DNA from: Micromonospora alfalfae
GTDB lineage: Bacteria > Actinomycetota > Actinomycetes > Mycobacteriales > Micromonosporaceae
Assembly (NCBI RefSeq): GCF_022230925.1
Contig: NZ_JAKKFH010000063.1
Location: forward strand, 1-64,000
Length of the DNA: 64,000 nucleotides
Direction of reading: 5' to 3'
Shown here: in pieces, positions 10,234 through 17,772 of the stretch
How the letters are laid out: every line of letters starts with the position of its first letter
How positions within the stretch are numbered: position 1 is the first letter of the stretch
Translations under genes and position numbers: made by a program
Notes under the pieces: generated by a model
The model's database searches: none
What the model saw: the letters and a program-made list of their open reading frames with translations, nothing else
Told to the model about the DNA's origin: nothing

Positions 10234-10812
10234 ATGGAAGCGCTGGTGACGTGCCTGGTGGCGGCTGTTGCCGTACTCGCGGTGGTAGTGGTCGTCGTGC
10301 GGGCCCGCCGACGGCCGACGGGCCGGCCCGACGGCCAGCCGGCGGAGCCACCACGCGGCGGCCCGCTCCGACTGACCCCTGGTGACCGCGTGCGGATCCG
10401 CGAGCGGGAGTACGCGGTGATTGCCACGATCCGCCTCGTCGAGGGCGACTGGAGTTGGGTGCAGCACCTCATCGACGACGACTCCGGCACCCGCCACCGG
10501 CTCTCCGTGGAGAACGGCCCCGAACTTGAGCTGGTGTTCTGGACCGCCGAACCAGGCGCCACAGTCACCCCGGGCGCCCCGACCATCGAGCTCGGCGGGC
10601 GGCGCTACACCTGGGCCGAGACCGGGCAGGCGCGTTACACCGCCACCGGCGAGACCGAGTTGCCGTCGACCGGGACGATGCGCTACCACGACTACCAGTC
10701 CGGTGGCGCCGCGCGGCTCTCCTTCGAGGCGTACGGCGAAGAGGGCTGGCGGGTCGCGCGCGGCAAGCTGCTCGACAGCGCCGACCTGACGATCCGCCCG
10801 CCCCGTGCCTGA
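10234..10812 (+). CDS. DUF4178 membrane-anchored protein, second copy
   Basis: A 192-residue paralogue of the protein at 5074-5700. It has one N-terminal membrane helix (about 4-24), an Arg-rich stop-transfer stretch, and the same domain: LTPGDRVRI, DWSWVQHLID, LELVFWTAEP, MRYHDYQ, LSFEAYGEEGW. The function is unknown. Unlike the first copy it is not joined to DUF2617/DUF4247/DUF350/aminopropyltransferase genes but sits among three related four-helix membrane proteins, which suggests the duplicate has been recruited by a second membrane module. The start ATG is fixed by the ribosome-binding site GGGGAGGTGG, identical to the other copy. Confidence 0.83.
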   Translation: MEALVTCLVAAVAVLAVVVVVVRARRRPTGRPDGQPAEPPRGGPLRLTPGDRVRIREREYAVIATIRLVEGDWSWVQHLIDDDSGTRHRLSVENGPELELVFWTAEPGATVTPGAPTIELGGRRYTWAETGQARYTATGETELPSTGTMRYHDYQSGGAARLSFEAYGEEGWRVARGKLLDSADLTIRPPRA

Positions 10813-10914
10813 GGCCCGCTGAGCCGGATCGGGCGGACGCGCCGGGCTCGTCACGGCATGCCGAACTGGCCGGTTGTCGATACGGTGTGGGCGCGATCTT
10901 AGGGAAGGAGAATC

Positions 10915-11679
10915 GTGGTCGATTCCCAGAGCACGCCGGCCCGTCAGCGGCCATCCATTGTGTCGATTTCCAGTTACCTGCTTTTCCTGTTCCTGGCACT
11001 CCAGGTGATCAGTCTGATCGTCACGCTCAGCACCTTCGGCACGACGCGGGACGCGGTCCGTGCGGCGTACGCGGACAGCGCCACCGATGGTGACCAGGTG
11101 GCCGACGTCTTCGCCGTCGTCGGCATCGGCGGGAGCATCGTCCTGCTGCTGCTCGCGGTCGTGCTGGGCGTGCTGGCCCTGTTCAACAACCAGGGCCGCA
11201 ACGGCGCCCGGATCACCACCTGGATCGTCGGCGGCATCATGGTCTGCTGCGTGGGCGGTGGCCTGCTCAGCAACGCGGCCGGCGGGTTCAACACCGGTGG
11301 CGGGACCACCGGCGACGGGCCGAGCCCCGAGGAGATCCAGCGCCGCCTGGACGAGGCCCTGCCCTCCTGGGTCACCCCGGTCAGCCTCGTGCTCGGCGTG
11401 CTCAGCCTGATCGCGCTGATCGCGGCGCTGGTCCTGCTGGCGTTGCCGAAGGCCAACCCGTTCTTCCGCAAGCCCACAGCGGGCTGGGAGCCGCCGACCC
11501 CGGGCGCCAGCTACCCGGGTCCGCAGGCGCCCGGTCAGCCGGGCTACCCGCAGGCATCGGGTGAGCCGGGTTATCCGTCGAGTGGGGAGCCGAGCTACCC
11601 GCCGCCACCGGCAGCGAACCGGCCGGACGACACGCCGCCCACGGATCGGCCCGGGTCAACCCCGCCGTCGACGAGTTGA
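10915..11679 (+). CDS. four-helix membrane protein with Pro-rich tail (paralogue B)
   Basis: A 254-residue membrane protein with helices at about 18-40, 66-90, 97-120 and 155-178, then LPKANPFFRKP and a tail rich in Pro, Gly and Tyr with repeats such as SGEPGYP/SGEPSYP. A polar extracytoplasmic loop (GGGTTGDGPSPEEIQRRL) precedes helix four. The helix pattern and LP-x-AN motif match the genes at 9300 and 11752. Proline/tyrosine-rich tails of this sort often serve as docking sites, but no partner can be named. The GTG at 10915 follows AGGGAAGGAG, a strong site. Confidence 0.78.
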   Translation: MVDSQSTPARQRPSIVSISSYLLFLFLALQVISLIVTLSTFGTTRDAVRAAYADSATDGDQVADVFAVVGIGGSIVLLLLAVVLGVLALFNNQGRNGARITTWIVGGIMVCCVGGGLLSNAAGGFNTGGGTTGDGPSPEEIQRRLDEALPSWVTPVSLVLGVLSLIALIAALVLLALPKANPFFRKPTAGWEPPTPGASYPGPQAPGQPGYPQASGEPGYPSSGEPSYPPPPAANRPDDTPPTDRPGSTPPSTS

Positions 11680-11751
11680 CGGCTCGATAAGCACGACGCC
11701 GACGATCCCTCCGAGTAGGTTGCAACCCGACGCCTACCGGAGGGATTCGTC

Positions 11752-12408
11752 GTGTCGTACCCGGAATCGGCACCGGCCCGCCGGCCCGCCGCCGTCCTGT
11801 CGGCCGTGACCGTGCTGTTGGTGATGGCTGTCGCCGCGCTGGCGTACGCCGTGGTCGACCTTGTGGTGCTGGGCGGGACTGTCGACGCGTTCCGCTCCGC
11901 CGCCCGCGACACCTCGGCGAGCCCGGAGCAGATCGACGACGTGGTGACTCTGCTCCGCGCGTCCGCGGTGCTGTCGGCGGTGGTAGCGGTGCTCTCCGCG
12001 CCGCTGCTCGCCGGCCTGGCCCTCGGTCTGTTGGCCGGTCGCAACGGTGTCCGGGTGGGGACTTGGGTGGTCAGCGGGCTCGGTTTGCTCGCCGGCTGTT
12101 GCAGCGTGGCGGTGGTGGTCGGCGAACGGGCCGCGCCACTGCAACTGGGCGCCGACGAGCACGCTTTCGCCGAGTTGCTGGGTCTGATCGGCGACGCGTA
12201 CCCGTCCTGGTGGATCCCGCTCAACGCCGGGCTTTCCGTCGCACAGGCGCTCGGTTACCTTGTAGTAGCTACGTTGCTGGTGCTGCCGGCGGCGAACAGG
12301 TGGTTCGGCCGCCACCGCTCGACTGCGCCAACCGCCCCGCCCATGTTCCCGCCCGCCCCGCACCAGCCCCCGTCGGCGCCGCACACGCCCCCGTACCCGC
12401 CCAGGTGA
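11752..12408 (+). CDS. four-helix membrane protein with Pro-rich tail (paralogue C)
   Basis: A 218-residue membrane protein: four helices (about 13-36, 68-92, 98-121, 152-178), the family motif LPAANRWFGRH, and a short Pro/His-rich tail. The loop between helices one and two (DTSASPEQIDDVVTLL) aligns with the corresponding loop of paralogue B. GTG 11752 follows GGAGGGA. It is the third of three related genes and ends ten bases before a short-chain dehydrogenase gene, with which it may be co-transcribed. The function is unknown. Confidence 0.77.
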   Translation: MSYPESAPARRPAAVLSAVTVLLVMAVAALAYAVVDLVVLGGTVDAFRSAARDTSASPEQIDDVVTLLRASAVLSAVVAVLSAPLLAGLALGLLAGRNGVRVGTWVVSGLGLLAGCCSVAVVVGERAAPLQLGADEHAFAELLGLIGDAYPSWWIPLNAGLSVAQALGYLVVATLLVLPAANRWFGRHRSTAPTAPPMFPPAPHQPPSAPHTPPYPPR

Positions 12409-12418
12409 GGACCACTCC

Positions 12419-13228
12419 GTGACGCTCGACCCCACGACTGCCGAGCGCCGGGCCCTGATCACCGGGGCCACCGCCGGCATCGGCGCGGCGTTCACGCGGC
12501 GGTTGGCCGCCGACGGCTGGCACCTGGTGCTTGTTGCCCGCGACGCGGCGCGGCTGGCCGAGCTGGCCACCGAGCTGGGTTCCACGCACGGACACGAGGT
12601 GGAGACGATCTCGGCGGATCTGTCCACCGACGACGGCTGCGCCACCGTGGAGCAGCGGCTCGCCGAGGGCAGTCCGGTGCACCTGCTGGTCAACAATGCG
12701 GGGATCAGCCTGAACAAACCGTTCCTGCGCTCCACGGCGGAGGACGAGGCGCGACTGTTGCGACTCAACGTGCACGCGGTCATGCGGCTGACCCTGGCGG
12801 CGCTCCGTCCGATGACTGAACGGCGAAATGGGGCAGTGATAAATGTCTCTTCGGTCGCCGGGTTCGGTACGGCGATGCCCGGATCGACGTACTCCGCCAG
12901 CAAGGCGTGGGTCACCAACTTCAGTGAGTCCGTCGGGCAGTCGACGCGGCCGTTCGGCGTCCAGGTGATGGCCCTCTGCCCCGGCTACACCCGCACCGAA
13001 TTCCATCAGCGGGCTGGCATCAACATGTCCAAGACGCCGGAGTGGCTGTGGCTGCGGGCCGAGGATGTGGTGGACGAAGCCCTGCGTGACCTGCGCAAAG
13101 GCAAGATGGTCAGCATCCCGGCGTGGAAGTACAAGGTGGTCGTCGCCGGCATGCGACACGCACCGCGGCGACTGCTCCAGGCGGTCGCGCGGGACACCCG
13201 CGGCCGGATCGGTCGCGACGAGCGCTGA
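12419..13228 (+). CDS. short-chain dehydrogenase/reductase
   Basis: A 269-residue classical SDR, an NAD(P)(H)-dependent oxidoreductase. Visible motifs are the cofactor-binding TGATAGIG (about 17-24), NNAG near 98, the catalytic serine in INVSSVAG and the YSASK catalytic pair. An Arg in LVARDAARL after the second strand favours NADP(H). The C-terminal 40 residues (MSKTPEWLWL...GKMVSIPAWKYKVVV) resemble the DltE/YqjQ-like group of SDRs often annotated as acting on acyl or steroid substrates, but the substrate is unknown. It starts with GTG ten bases after the preceding membrane-protein gene. Confidence 0.87.
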   Translation: MTLDPTTAERRALITGATAGIGAAFTRRLAADGWHLVLVARDAARLAELATELGSTHGHEVETISADLSTDDGCATVEQRLAEGSPVHLLVNNAGISLNKPFLRSTAEDEARLLRLNVHAVMRLTLAALRPMTERRNGAVINVSSVAGFGTAMPGSTYSASKAWVTNFSESVGQSTRPFGVQVMALCPGYTRTEFHQRAGINMSKTPEWLWLRAEDVVDEALRDLRKGKMVSIPAWKYKVVVAGMRHAPRRLLQAVARDTRGRIGRDER

Positions 13229-13397
13229 GCTTCGACCCGCCCGCCGACACCGATCACGTGGTGGGACGACGTTGGCGCGCCGCTGTCGGGCCAGTTGCTG
13301 AGCGTAGTCGAACATCGCCAGTCATCGGTTCCCCTCGGGGCTGATCAGGGTGGACCCCGCACACGGCGTTCAGAGTTGCGCAGTAACCTCTATCGCC

Positions 13398-13937
13398 ATG
13401 GGGGACCACGACGACCTGCGTAAATTCATTACCGACCTGGCTGTGGTCCACGGCCGGGTCGTGCTCTCGTCGGGGCGCGAGGCAGACTGGTACGTGGATC
13501 TGCGGCGCGTCACGCTCCATCACCGGGCCGCTCCTCTGGTCGGCCGGGTGTTGCTGGACCTCACCGCCGACTGGGAGTTCGACGCCGTTGGGGGCCTCAC
13601 CCTGGGCGCGGACCCTGTCGCGCTCTCGATGCTGCACGCCGCCGCTCCGACCGGCCGGGCCCTGGACGCCTTTGTGGTGCGCAAGGCGGGCAAGGCCCAC
13701 GGTCTTCAGCGGCGGATCGAGGGACCGGAGGTGGCTGGCCGTCGAGTGTTGGCGGTGGAGGACACATCCACGACGGGCGGAAGTGTTTTGACAGCTGTCG
13801 AGGCGCTTCGCGAGGCCGGGGCGGAAGTCGTGGGCGTGGTGGTTATTGTTGATCGAGGCGCCGGCGACGCGGTGCGAGCCGCCGGATTGCCGTACCGGGC
13901 GGCCTATACGTTGGCTGACCTCGGCCTTGTGGCGTAA
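13398..13937 (+). CDS. pyrE: orotate phosphoribosyltransferase-like protein
   Basis: A 179-residue type I phosphoribosyltransferase. The PRPP-binding loop VLAVEDTSTTGGSVL and an upstream GRALDAFVVRKAGKAHG segment fit orotate phosphoribosyltransferase, which makes OMP from orotate and PRPP in pyrimidine synthesis. No other pyr gene is nearby, so the exact base substrate is less sure than the fold. I chose ATG 13398; TAACCT at 13384-13389 lies about eight bases upstream and no ribosome-binding site is visible, so the mRNA may be leaderless. Confidence 0.82.
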   Translation: MGDHDDLRKFITDLAVVHGRVVLSSGREADWYVDLRRVTLHHRAAPLVGRVLLDLTADWEFDAVGGLTLGADPVALSMLHAAAPTGRALDAFVVRKAGKAHGLQRRIEGPEVAGRRVLAVEDTSTTGGSVLTAVEALREAGAEVVGVVVIVDRGAGDAVRAAGLPYRAAYTLADLGLVA

Positions 13938-14003
13938 AAGTCTGCCGATTCGGATCTGCTGATATGCAGGCGGATCGATGCTGCTGGTGGAAGGATGGAA
14001 TAC

Positions 14004-14372
14004 GTGGGAACTGCGTTGGCCGAAATGACTATGCCTCAGATCTCGCCGCTAAACGGCGAGCCGATCGAACGTGCCGATGCCGAGCGTCTCGCCGGGGTCC
14101 TCAAGGCCCTTGCTGATCCTGCTCGGTTGCGGCTGCTCAGCCTGATCCAGTCGGCCCCCGAGGGCGAGGCGTGCGTCTGTGACCTGACGGCGCCGCTCGG
14201 CCTCTCTCAGCCGACGGTCAGTCATCACCTGCGTATCCTCACCGAGGCTGGCTTGTTGCAGCGGGAGAAGCGCGGTGTCTGGGCGTACTACAGCCTGGTC
14301 CCGAGTGCGATCGCGACGATCGCCGACCTGCTGACCCCGCCGCGTAAGCGGGCCACCAAGAAGGCCCGCTGA
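14004..14372 (+). CDS. ArsR/SmtB-family metalloregulator
   Basis: A 122-residue winged-helix repressor. The HTH core reads VLKALADPARLRLLSLI ... LSQPTVSHHLRIL, and the helix before it carries CVCDL, the thiol pair that binds As(III)/Sb(III) in classical ArsR proteins. The C-terminus is Lys/Arg-rich. The GTG at 14004 is preferred over ATG 13995 because GGAAGG lies nine bases before the GTG but abuts the ATG. No arsenate reductase or efflux gene is adjacent, so the regulon is elsewhere or the metal differs. Confidence 0.88.
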   Translation: MGTALAEMTMPQISPLNGEPIERADAERLAGVLKALADPARLRLLSLIQSAPEGEACVCDLTAPLGLSQPTVSHHLRILTEAGLLQREKRGVWAYYSLVPSAIATIADLLTPPRKRATKKAR

Positions 14373-14495
14373 CGTAGGCACTACACGCCGTCCCGAGCCG
14401 GGGCGGCGTCCGGTGGCGAGCCAGGGGTGGCGCCACCGGTGGTTGACACCTGCTCGTCCCCGGTCGCACCACCGGAGGCCGGGTTCGACATGCCG

Positions 14496-14527
14496 ACGGC
14501 CGACCCCCTTGCCAGGGGGCCGGCCGT
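14496..14527. terminator. bidirectional hairpin between arsR and dedA ends
   Basis: ACGGCCGACCCCC pairs with GGGGGCCGGCCGT around TTGCCA, with one mismatch. It lies between the convergent arsR-type and DedA genes and can serve both. Confidence 0.75.
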
Positions 14528-14538
14528 CGTCGTACCGC

Positions 14539-15360
14539 TCAACGGTCCTGACCGTGCTCCGGGCGCTGACGACCGTGCTGGTGCCCGTCGTGGTCGAACG
14601 CCTCGCGGGCCGCCTCCACAGCACCGGCGGCACTGGCCGCCGCGACCACAGCGACCGCCTCGCCGCGCTTGCGAGCCCGCCGGTCACGCAGGAACTCGAA
14701 GAAGATCGGCAGTACCGAGATCAGAATGATCAGGGCCACCACCGGCAGGATGTAGTGGTCGATCTTGTCGCCGATGGCCTGGTAGATCTGCTCGGCCAGC
14801 AGGTAGCCGATCAGCAGGATGCCGTCCACCCAGAGGACCGCGCCGACGATGTTCCAGAGCAGGAACTTCCTGGCCGGCATCCCGAGCGCGCCCGCGACCG
14901 GGTTGAGGAACGTCCGGACGATCGGAATGAAGCGCGCCAGCACGACGGCCTTCGCCGGGCCGAACTTCTGGAAGTAGTACTCGGCCTTCTCCACGTACTC
15001 CTTCTTGAAGAGCCGGGAGTTCGGCCGTTCGAACATCGGCCGGCCGTACCGCGCTCCGAGCCAGTGCCCCAGCTGTGCGCCGACGACCGCGCAGATCGGC
15101 CCACCGATCAGCAGGCCGGCAAGGGAGAGGCGGGTGCCGTCGCCGAAGATCGCGTCCGCCACCGGTGACGAGGCGACCCCGGCGAGGAACAGCAGCGAGT
15201 CACCCGGGAAGAAGAAGCCCACCAGCAGGCCGGTCTCGGCGAAGAGGATCACCCACACGCCGATCAGCCCGAAGGTCTGCAACAGATCCTTGGGATCGAG
15301 CGGGTTCAGGGCGACGCTCTCTACGAGAGCGCGGGTCTTCTCAGCTGTGTCCACGGCCAC
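14539..15360 (-). CDS. DedA/VTT-domain integral membrane protein
   Basis: A 273-residue DedA-family protein. Members flip or transport phospholipids, including undecaprenyl phosphate in some bacteria. Recognisable parts are ETGLLVGFFFPGDSLLFLAG near 45-65, the LGHWLGARYG segment, and the family signature region KFGPAKAVVLARFIPIVRTFLNPVAG with its conserved R and P residues, followed by further helices and a His/Arg-rich tail. It starts with GTG 15360. The DedA proteins at 37492 and 40103 belong to a different subgroup (GGRTAVTLTMGAVRYPRR). Confidence 0.9.
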   Translation of the reverse strand: MAVDTAEKTRALVESVALNPLDPKDLLQTFGLIGVWVILFAETGLLVGFFFPGDSLLFLAGVASSPVADAIFGDGTRLSLAGLLIGGPICAVVGAQLGHWLGARYGRPMFERPNSRLFKKEYVEKAEYYFQKFGPAKAVVLARFIPIVRTFLNPVAGALGMPARKFLLWNIVGAVLWVDGILLIGYLLAEQIYQAIGDKIDHYILPVVALIILISVLPIFFEFLRDRRARKRGEAVAVVAAASAAGAVEAAREAFDHDGHQHGRQRPEHGQDR

Positions 15361-15438
15361 AAAGGGTACCGAAGCCCAGGGCCCCGCCCGCGCCGGACCG
15401 GCCCGTCACCACCCGCCCGCGCCGTGGGGTCCAACGAC

Positions 15439-15474
15439 GGTGCCCCGCCGACCAGTGGTGGTCGACGGGGCACC
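15439..15474 (-). terminator. hairpin after truncated LPXTG gene
   Basis: GGTGCCCCG and CGGGGCACC form a 9-bp stem; a further inner CCGACCA/TGGTCGA pairing closes it. It lies just after the stop of the minus-strand LPXTG fragment. Confidence 0.7.
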
Positions 15475-15490
15475 TGTGGTGCGGGGTGGG

Positions 15491-16036
15491 TCAGGCGACG
15501 AAGCGGGTCCGGCGACGCTTGGCCACCAGGTAGCCGCCGACGCCCGCGGCGAGCAGCAGCGCGCCGAGGCCGGCGATCAGCCCGGTGGACTGACCGGTGA
15601 TCGGCAGCGAGCCGCCGTCACCGTCACCGCCGCCGTTGCCGCCGGTCGCGTTCACCAGGATCTTGGCGACGTCGTTGGCCGGGTTCAGGTCCTTGATCTC
15701 GGTCTCCTCGTGCCCGGTGCGCAGCCTGACCTCGCCGGTCTGGTCGCCGGCCTGGTCGATCCGCACCTGGAACTCGTAGTCGGCCTTCTCGCCCTTCTTG
15801 ATCGAGCCGTCCACGAAGCACCGGTAGACCCGCGCGCCGGGCTTGCCCGGCTCCCACGCGTCGTCCTCGGAGTCGAAGCAGTTCTCCGGAGCACGGACGG
15901 CGGTGACGCCCTTCGGCAGCGTGACGGTGGTGCCGATCCAGGGCGACTCGCTGCCACCCGTGTTGACGGTCGCCGGCCCGTTGTTGACGTAACCGACAGC
16001 GAGCCCGACGGTGGCGCCGACGGAACCGCTAAGACT
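15491..16036 (-). pseudogene. 5'-truncated LPXTG surface protein
   Basis: The reading frame encodes the last 180 or so residues of a sortase-anchored protein: VNNGPATVNTG, a conserved-cysteine repeat domain, a Gly/Asp linker, LPITG, a hydrophobic helix and a KRRRTRF tail. The same region forms the C-terminus of the full-length protein at 17773-19350 (FRNNGPATL...LPITG), but the signal peptide and N-terminal 300 residues are missing. The open frame continues to 16180, yet its extra residues (VTLINLLVCLAQRAALRAA) do not form a signal peptide and overlap the divergent sigma-factor start. A decayed paralogue is the simplest reading; a short expressed protein from ATG 16126 cannot be excluded. Confidence 0.65.
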
Positions 16037-16154
16037 GGCGGCAGCCCGCAAAGCCGCCCGCTGAGCAAGACAAACCAAAAGGTTGATCAGAGTCACCGCA
16101 ATGTTCGGTCGGTCCGCTTCCGTCATCTGAGGCAGGAGCCCCCCGGGAGGTGCA

Positions 16155-16634
16155 GTGACGTACGAGGAGTTCGCGGACACGCGGCTGGCCCCGCTGCTGC
16201 GGTACGCGGTGATGCTGACCGGCGAACCACACCAGGCTCAGGATCTGGTCCAGGAGACCATGGTCCGGGTTCAGCTCAACTGGCGTCGGGTCGCCCGCGC
16301 GGATTCGCCCGAGCGTTACGTACGCCGGATGCTCACCAACCAGTACGTCGACTGGCGGCGCGGCTCGTGGGTGCGCCGGGTGCTGTTGCGCGGGGAGCCC
16401 GACGCGTCGGTGCCGGTGCCCACCGACCACGCCCAGTCCGCCGTGGACCGGGACCAGGTCTGGTCCTGGCTGTCCCGGCTGCCGCGTCGGCAGCGGGCCG
16501 CTCTGGTGCTGCGCTACTACGAGGACCTTCCCGACGTCGAGATCGCCGACATTCTCGGCTGTGCCGTCGGGACCGTCCGTTCGTCCATCTCTAGAGCCCT
16601 GGCCACGCTCCGGGCCGAGTACGTGGAGGCGTGA
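16155..16634 (+). CDS. SigE-family ECF sigma factor
   Basis: A 159-residue ECF sigma factor of the actinobacterial SigE-like family. Region 2 covers LLRYAVMLTGEPHQAQDLVQ to YVRRMLTNQYVDWRR, and region 4 covers LPRRQRAALVLRYYEDL to GTVRSSISRALATL. It directs RNA polymerase to specific promoters under a stress not identifiable here. GTG 16155 follows GGGAGG. Its stop lies two bases before the next start and overlaps that gene's ribosome-binding region, so the downstream LCP-type membrane protein is co-translated and may act as its regulator. Confidence 0.9.
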   Translation: MTYEEFADTRLAPLLRYAVMLTGEPHQAQDLVQETMVRVQLNWRRVARADSPERYVRRMLTNQYVDWRRGSWVRRVLLRGEPDASVPVPTDHAQSAVDRDQVWSWLSRLPRRQRAALVLRYYEDLPDVEIADILGCAVGTVRSSISRALATLRAEYVEA

Positions 16635-16636
16635 AC

Positions 16637-17698
16637 ATGATCGAGGATGACCTGCGTGCCGCGTTCGCCCGGCACGAGACGTCCACCCCGCCGACCGGCC
16701 CGCTGCGGGTAGCGATCGACCGGCTCGCCGCTGTCCGCCGTCGCCGTCGGCAGCGGTTCCAGGCCGCTGGCGTCACGCTCGCCCTGCTCGGCGCGCTCGG
16801 AATCGGGGTGCCGCAACTGCGGCCCGATCGACCGGCGGAGGGCCCGCCGTTGTCCGGTCAACCGGTTGGGGGGCAGCCCGGGGCGTTGAACGTCCTGCTG
16901 CTCGGGGTGGACGGCTTCGGCGAGCAACCGTCGTACCGGTTGGCGGACTCCGTCCTGCTGGTGCACATCCCGGCCGACCGGAGCCGGCCGTACCTCATCT
17001 CGTTGCCGCGCGACCTGGAGGTCTCGATCCCCGGCCGGGGGATCGAGAAGCTCAACAGCGCGTTCCACAGCGGTGCCGGCGAGCCCCGGCCCGACCTGGA
17101 CGCCGGCTACGACCTGACCCGCCGGGTGGTCGCCGACGTGACCGGGGTACGCGTCGACGCTGGCGCGGTGCTGACCTTCGCCGGTCTGCGTCGGATCACC
17201 GAGGCGGTCGACGGGGTGGAGGTGTGCCTGCCGAAGGAGGTTCGGTCCTGGCACACCCGCCGGACCTTCCCGGCCGGCTGTCAGGTGCTCGACGGGGCTG
17301 CCTCCGTCGACCTGCTGCGGCAACGGCGGTACCTGCCCGACGGCGCGTTGGACCGGGACCGCAACGCCCAGCGTTACGTCGCCGGGCTGGTCCGGCGAGC
17401 GGTCGCGCAGGACGTGCTGACCAATCCGGTCCGGCTCGCCCGGCTGCTGTCGGCGGCCGGCACGGGTCTGGCGGTCGACGACGACGGTCTGCCGCTGACC
17501 AGGCTGGTGGCGGTGTTACCCGAGCTCAAGAGCGTCGACCCGGTGGGGCTCAGCCTCCCGGTCGGCCCCCCGGTGGACGACGCTTCGCGGCTGCCGCTGG
17601 ACCCGAGGCAGGGCCCGGAGTTCCTCGCCGCGCTGCGTGAGGATCGGTTGGCGCAGTGGGTGGCGCAGCACCCGGAGCAGGTCGATCCCGTCCGCTGA
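16637..17698 (+). CDS. LCP-family (LytR-CpsA-Psr) membrane protein with sigma-operon N-terminus
   Basis: A 353-residue protein. Its cytoplasmic N-terminus (DDLRAAFARHE, about 4-14) is of the type found in membrane proteins encoded next to SigE sigma factors; a basic stretch and a membrane helix (about 45-62) follow, then an extracytoplasmic LCP domain with VLLLGVDG, a conserved LADSVLLVHI, SLPRDLEVSIPG and the RDRNAQRYVAGLV segment. LCP proteins transfer undecaprenyl-linked glycopolymers to peptidoglycan. The fusion of a sigma-linked tail with an LCP domain suggests cell-wall polymer attachment is tied to the sigma factor, perhaps as anti-sigma. ATG 16637 is preferred to GTG 16631 because GGAGG sits seven bases upstream of the ATG. 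Confidence 0.82.
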   Translation: MIEDDLRAAFARHETSTPPTGPLRVAIDRLAAVRRRRRQRFQAAGVTLALLGALGIGVPQLRPDRPAEGPPLSGQPVGGQPGALNVLLLGVDGFGEQPSYRLADSVLLVHIPADRSRPYLISLPRDLEVSIPGRGIEKLNSAFHSGAGEPRPDLDAGYDLTRRVVADVTGVRVDAGAVLTFAGLRRITEAVDGVEVCLPKEVRSWHTRRTFPAGCQVLDGAASVDLLRQRRYLPDGALDRDRNAQRYVAGLVRRAVAQDVLTNPVRLARLLSAAGTGLAVDDDGLPLTRLVAVLPELKSVDPVGLSLPVGPPVDDASRLPLDPRQGPEFLAALREDRLAQWVAQHPEQVDPVR

Positions 17699-17716
17699 CG
17701 AACGAGGACATCACGA

Positions 17717-17755
17717 CGACGCCCCACCAGCCCGGTACGGGCCGGCGGGGCGTCG
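17717..17755. terminator. bidirectional hairpin between convergent genes
   Basis: CGACGCCCC and GGGGCGTCG make a perfect 9-bp outer stem with an inner GCCCGGTACGGGC stem. It sits between the LCP gene and the oppositely oriented LPXTG gene. Confidence 0.8.
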
Positions 17756-17772
17756 CTCGGAGCGGGCCGGGG

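Noticed and set aside
16037..16180. N-terminal extension of the LPXTG fragment up to 16180
   Set aside because: It overlaps the divergent sigma-factor start and does not make a signal peptide, so it is not a believable start for a surface protein.
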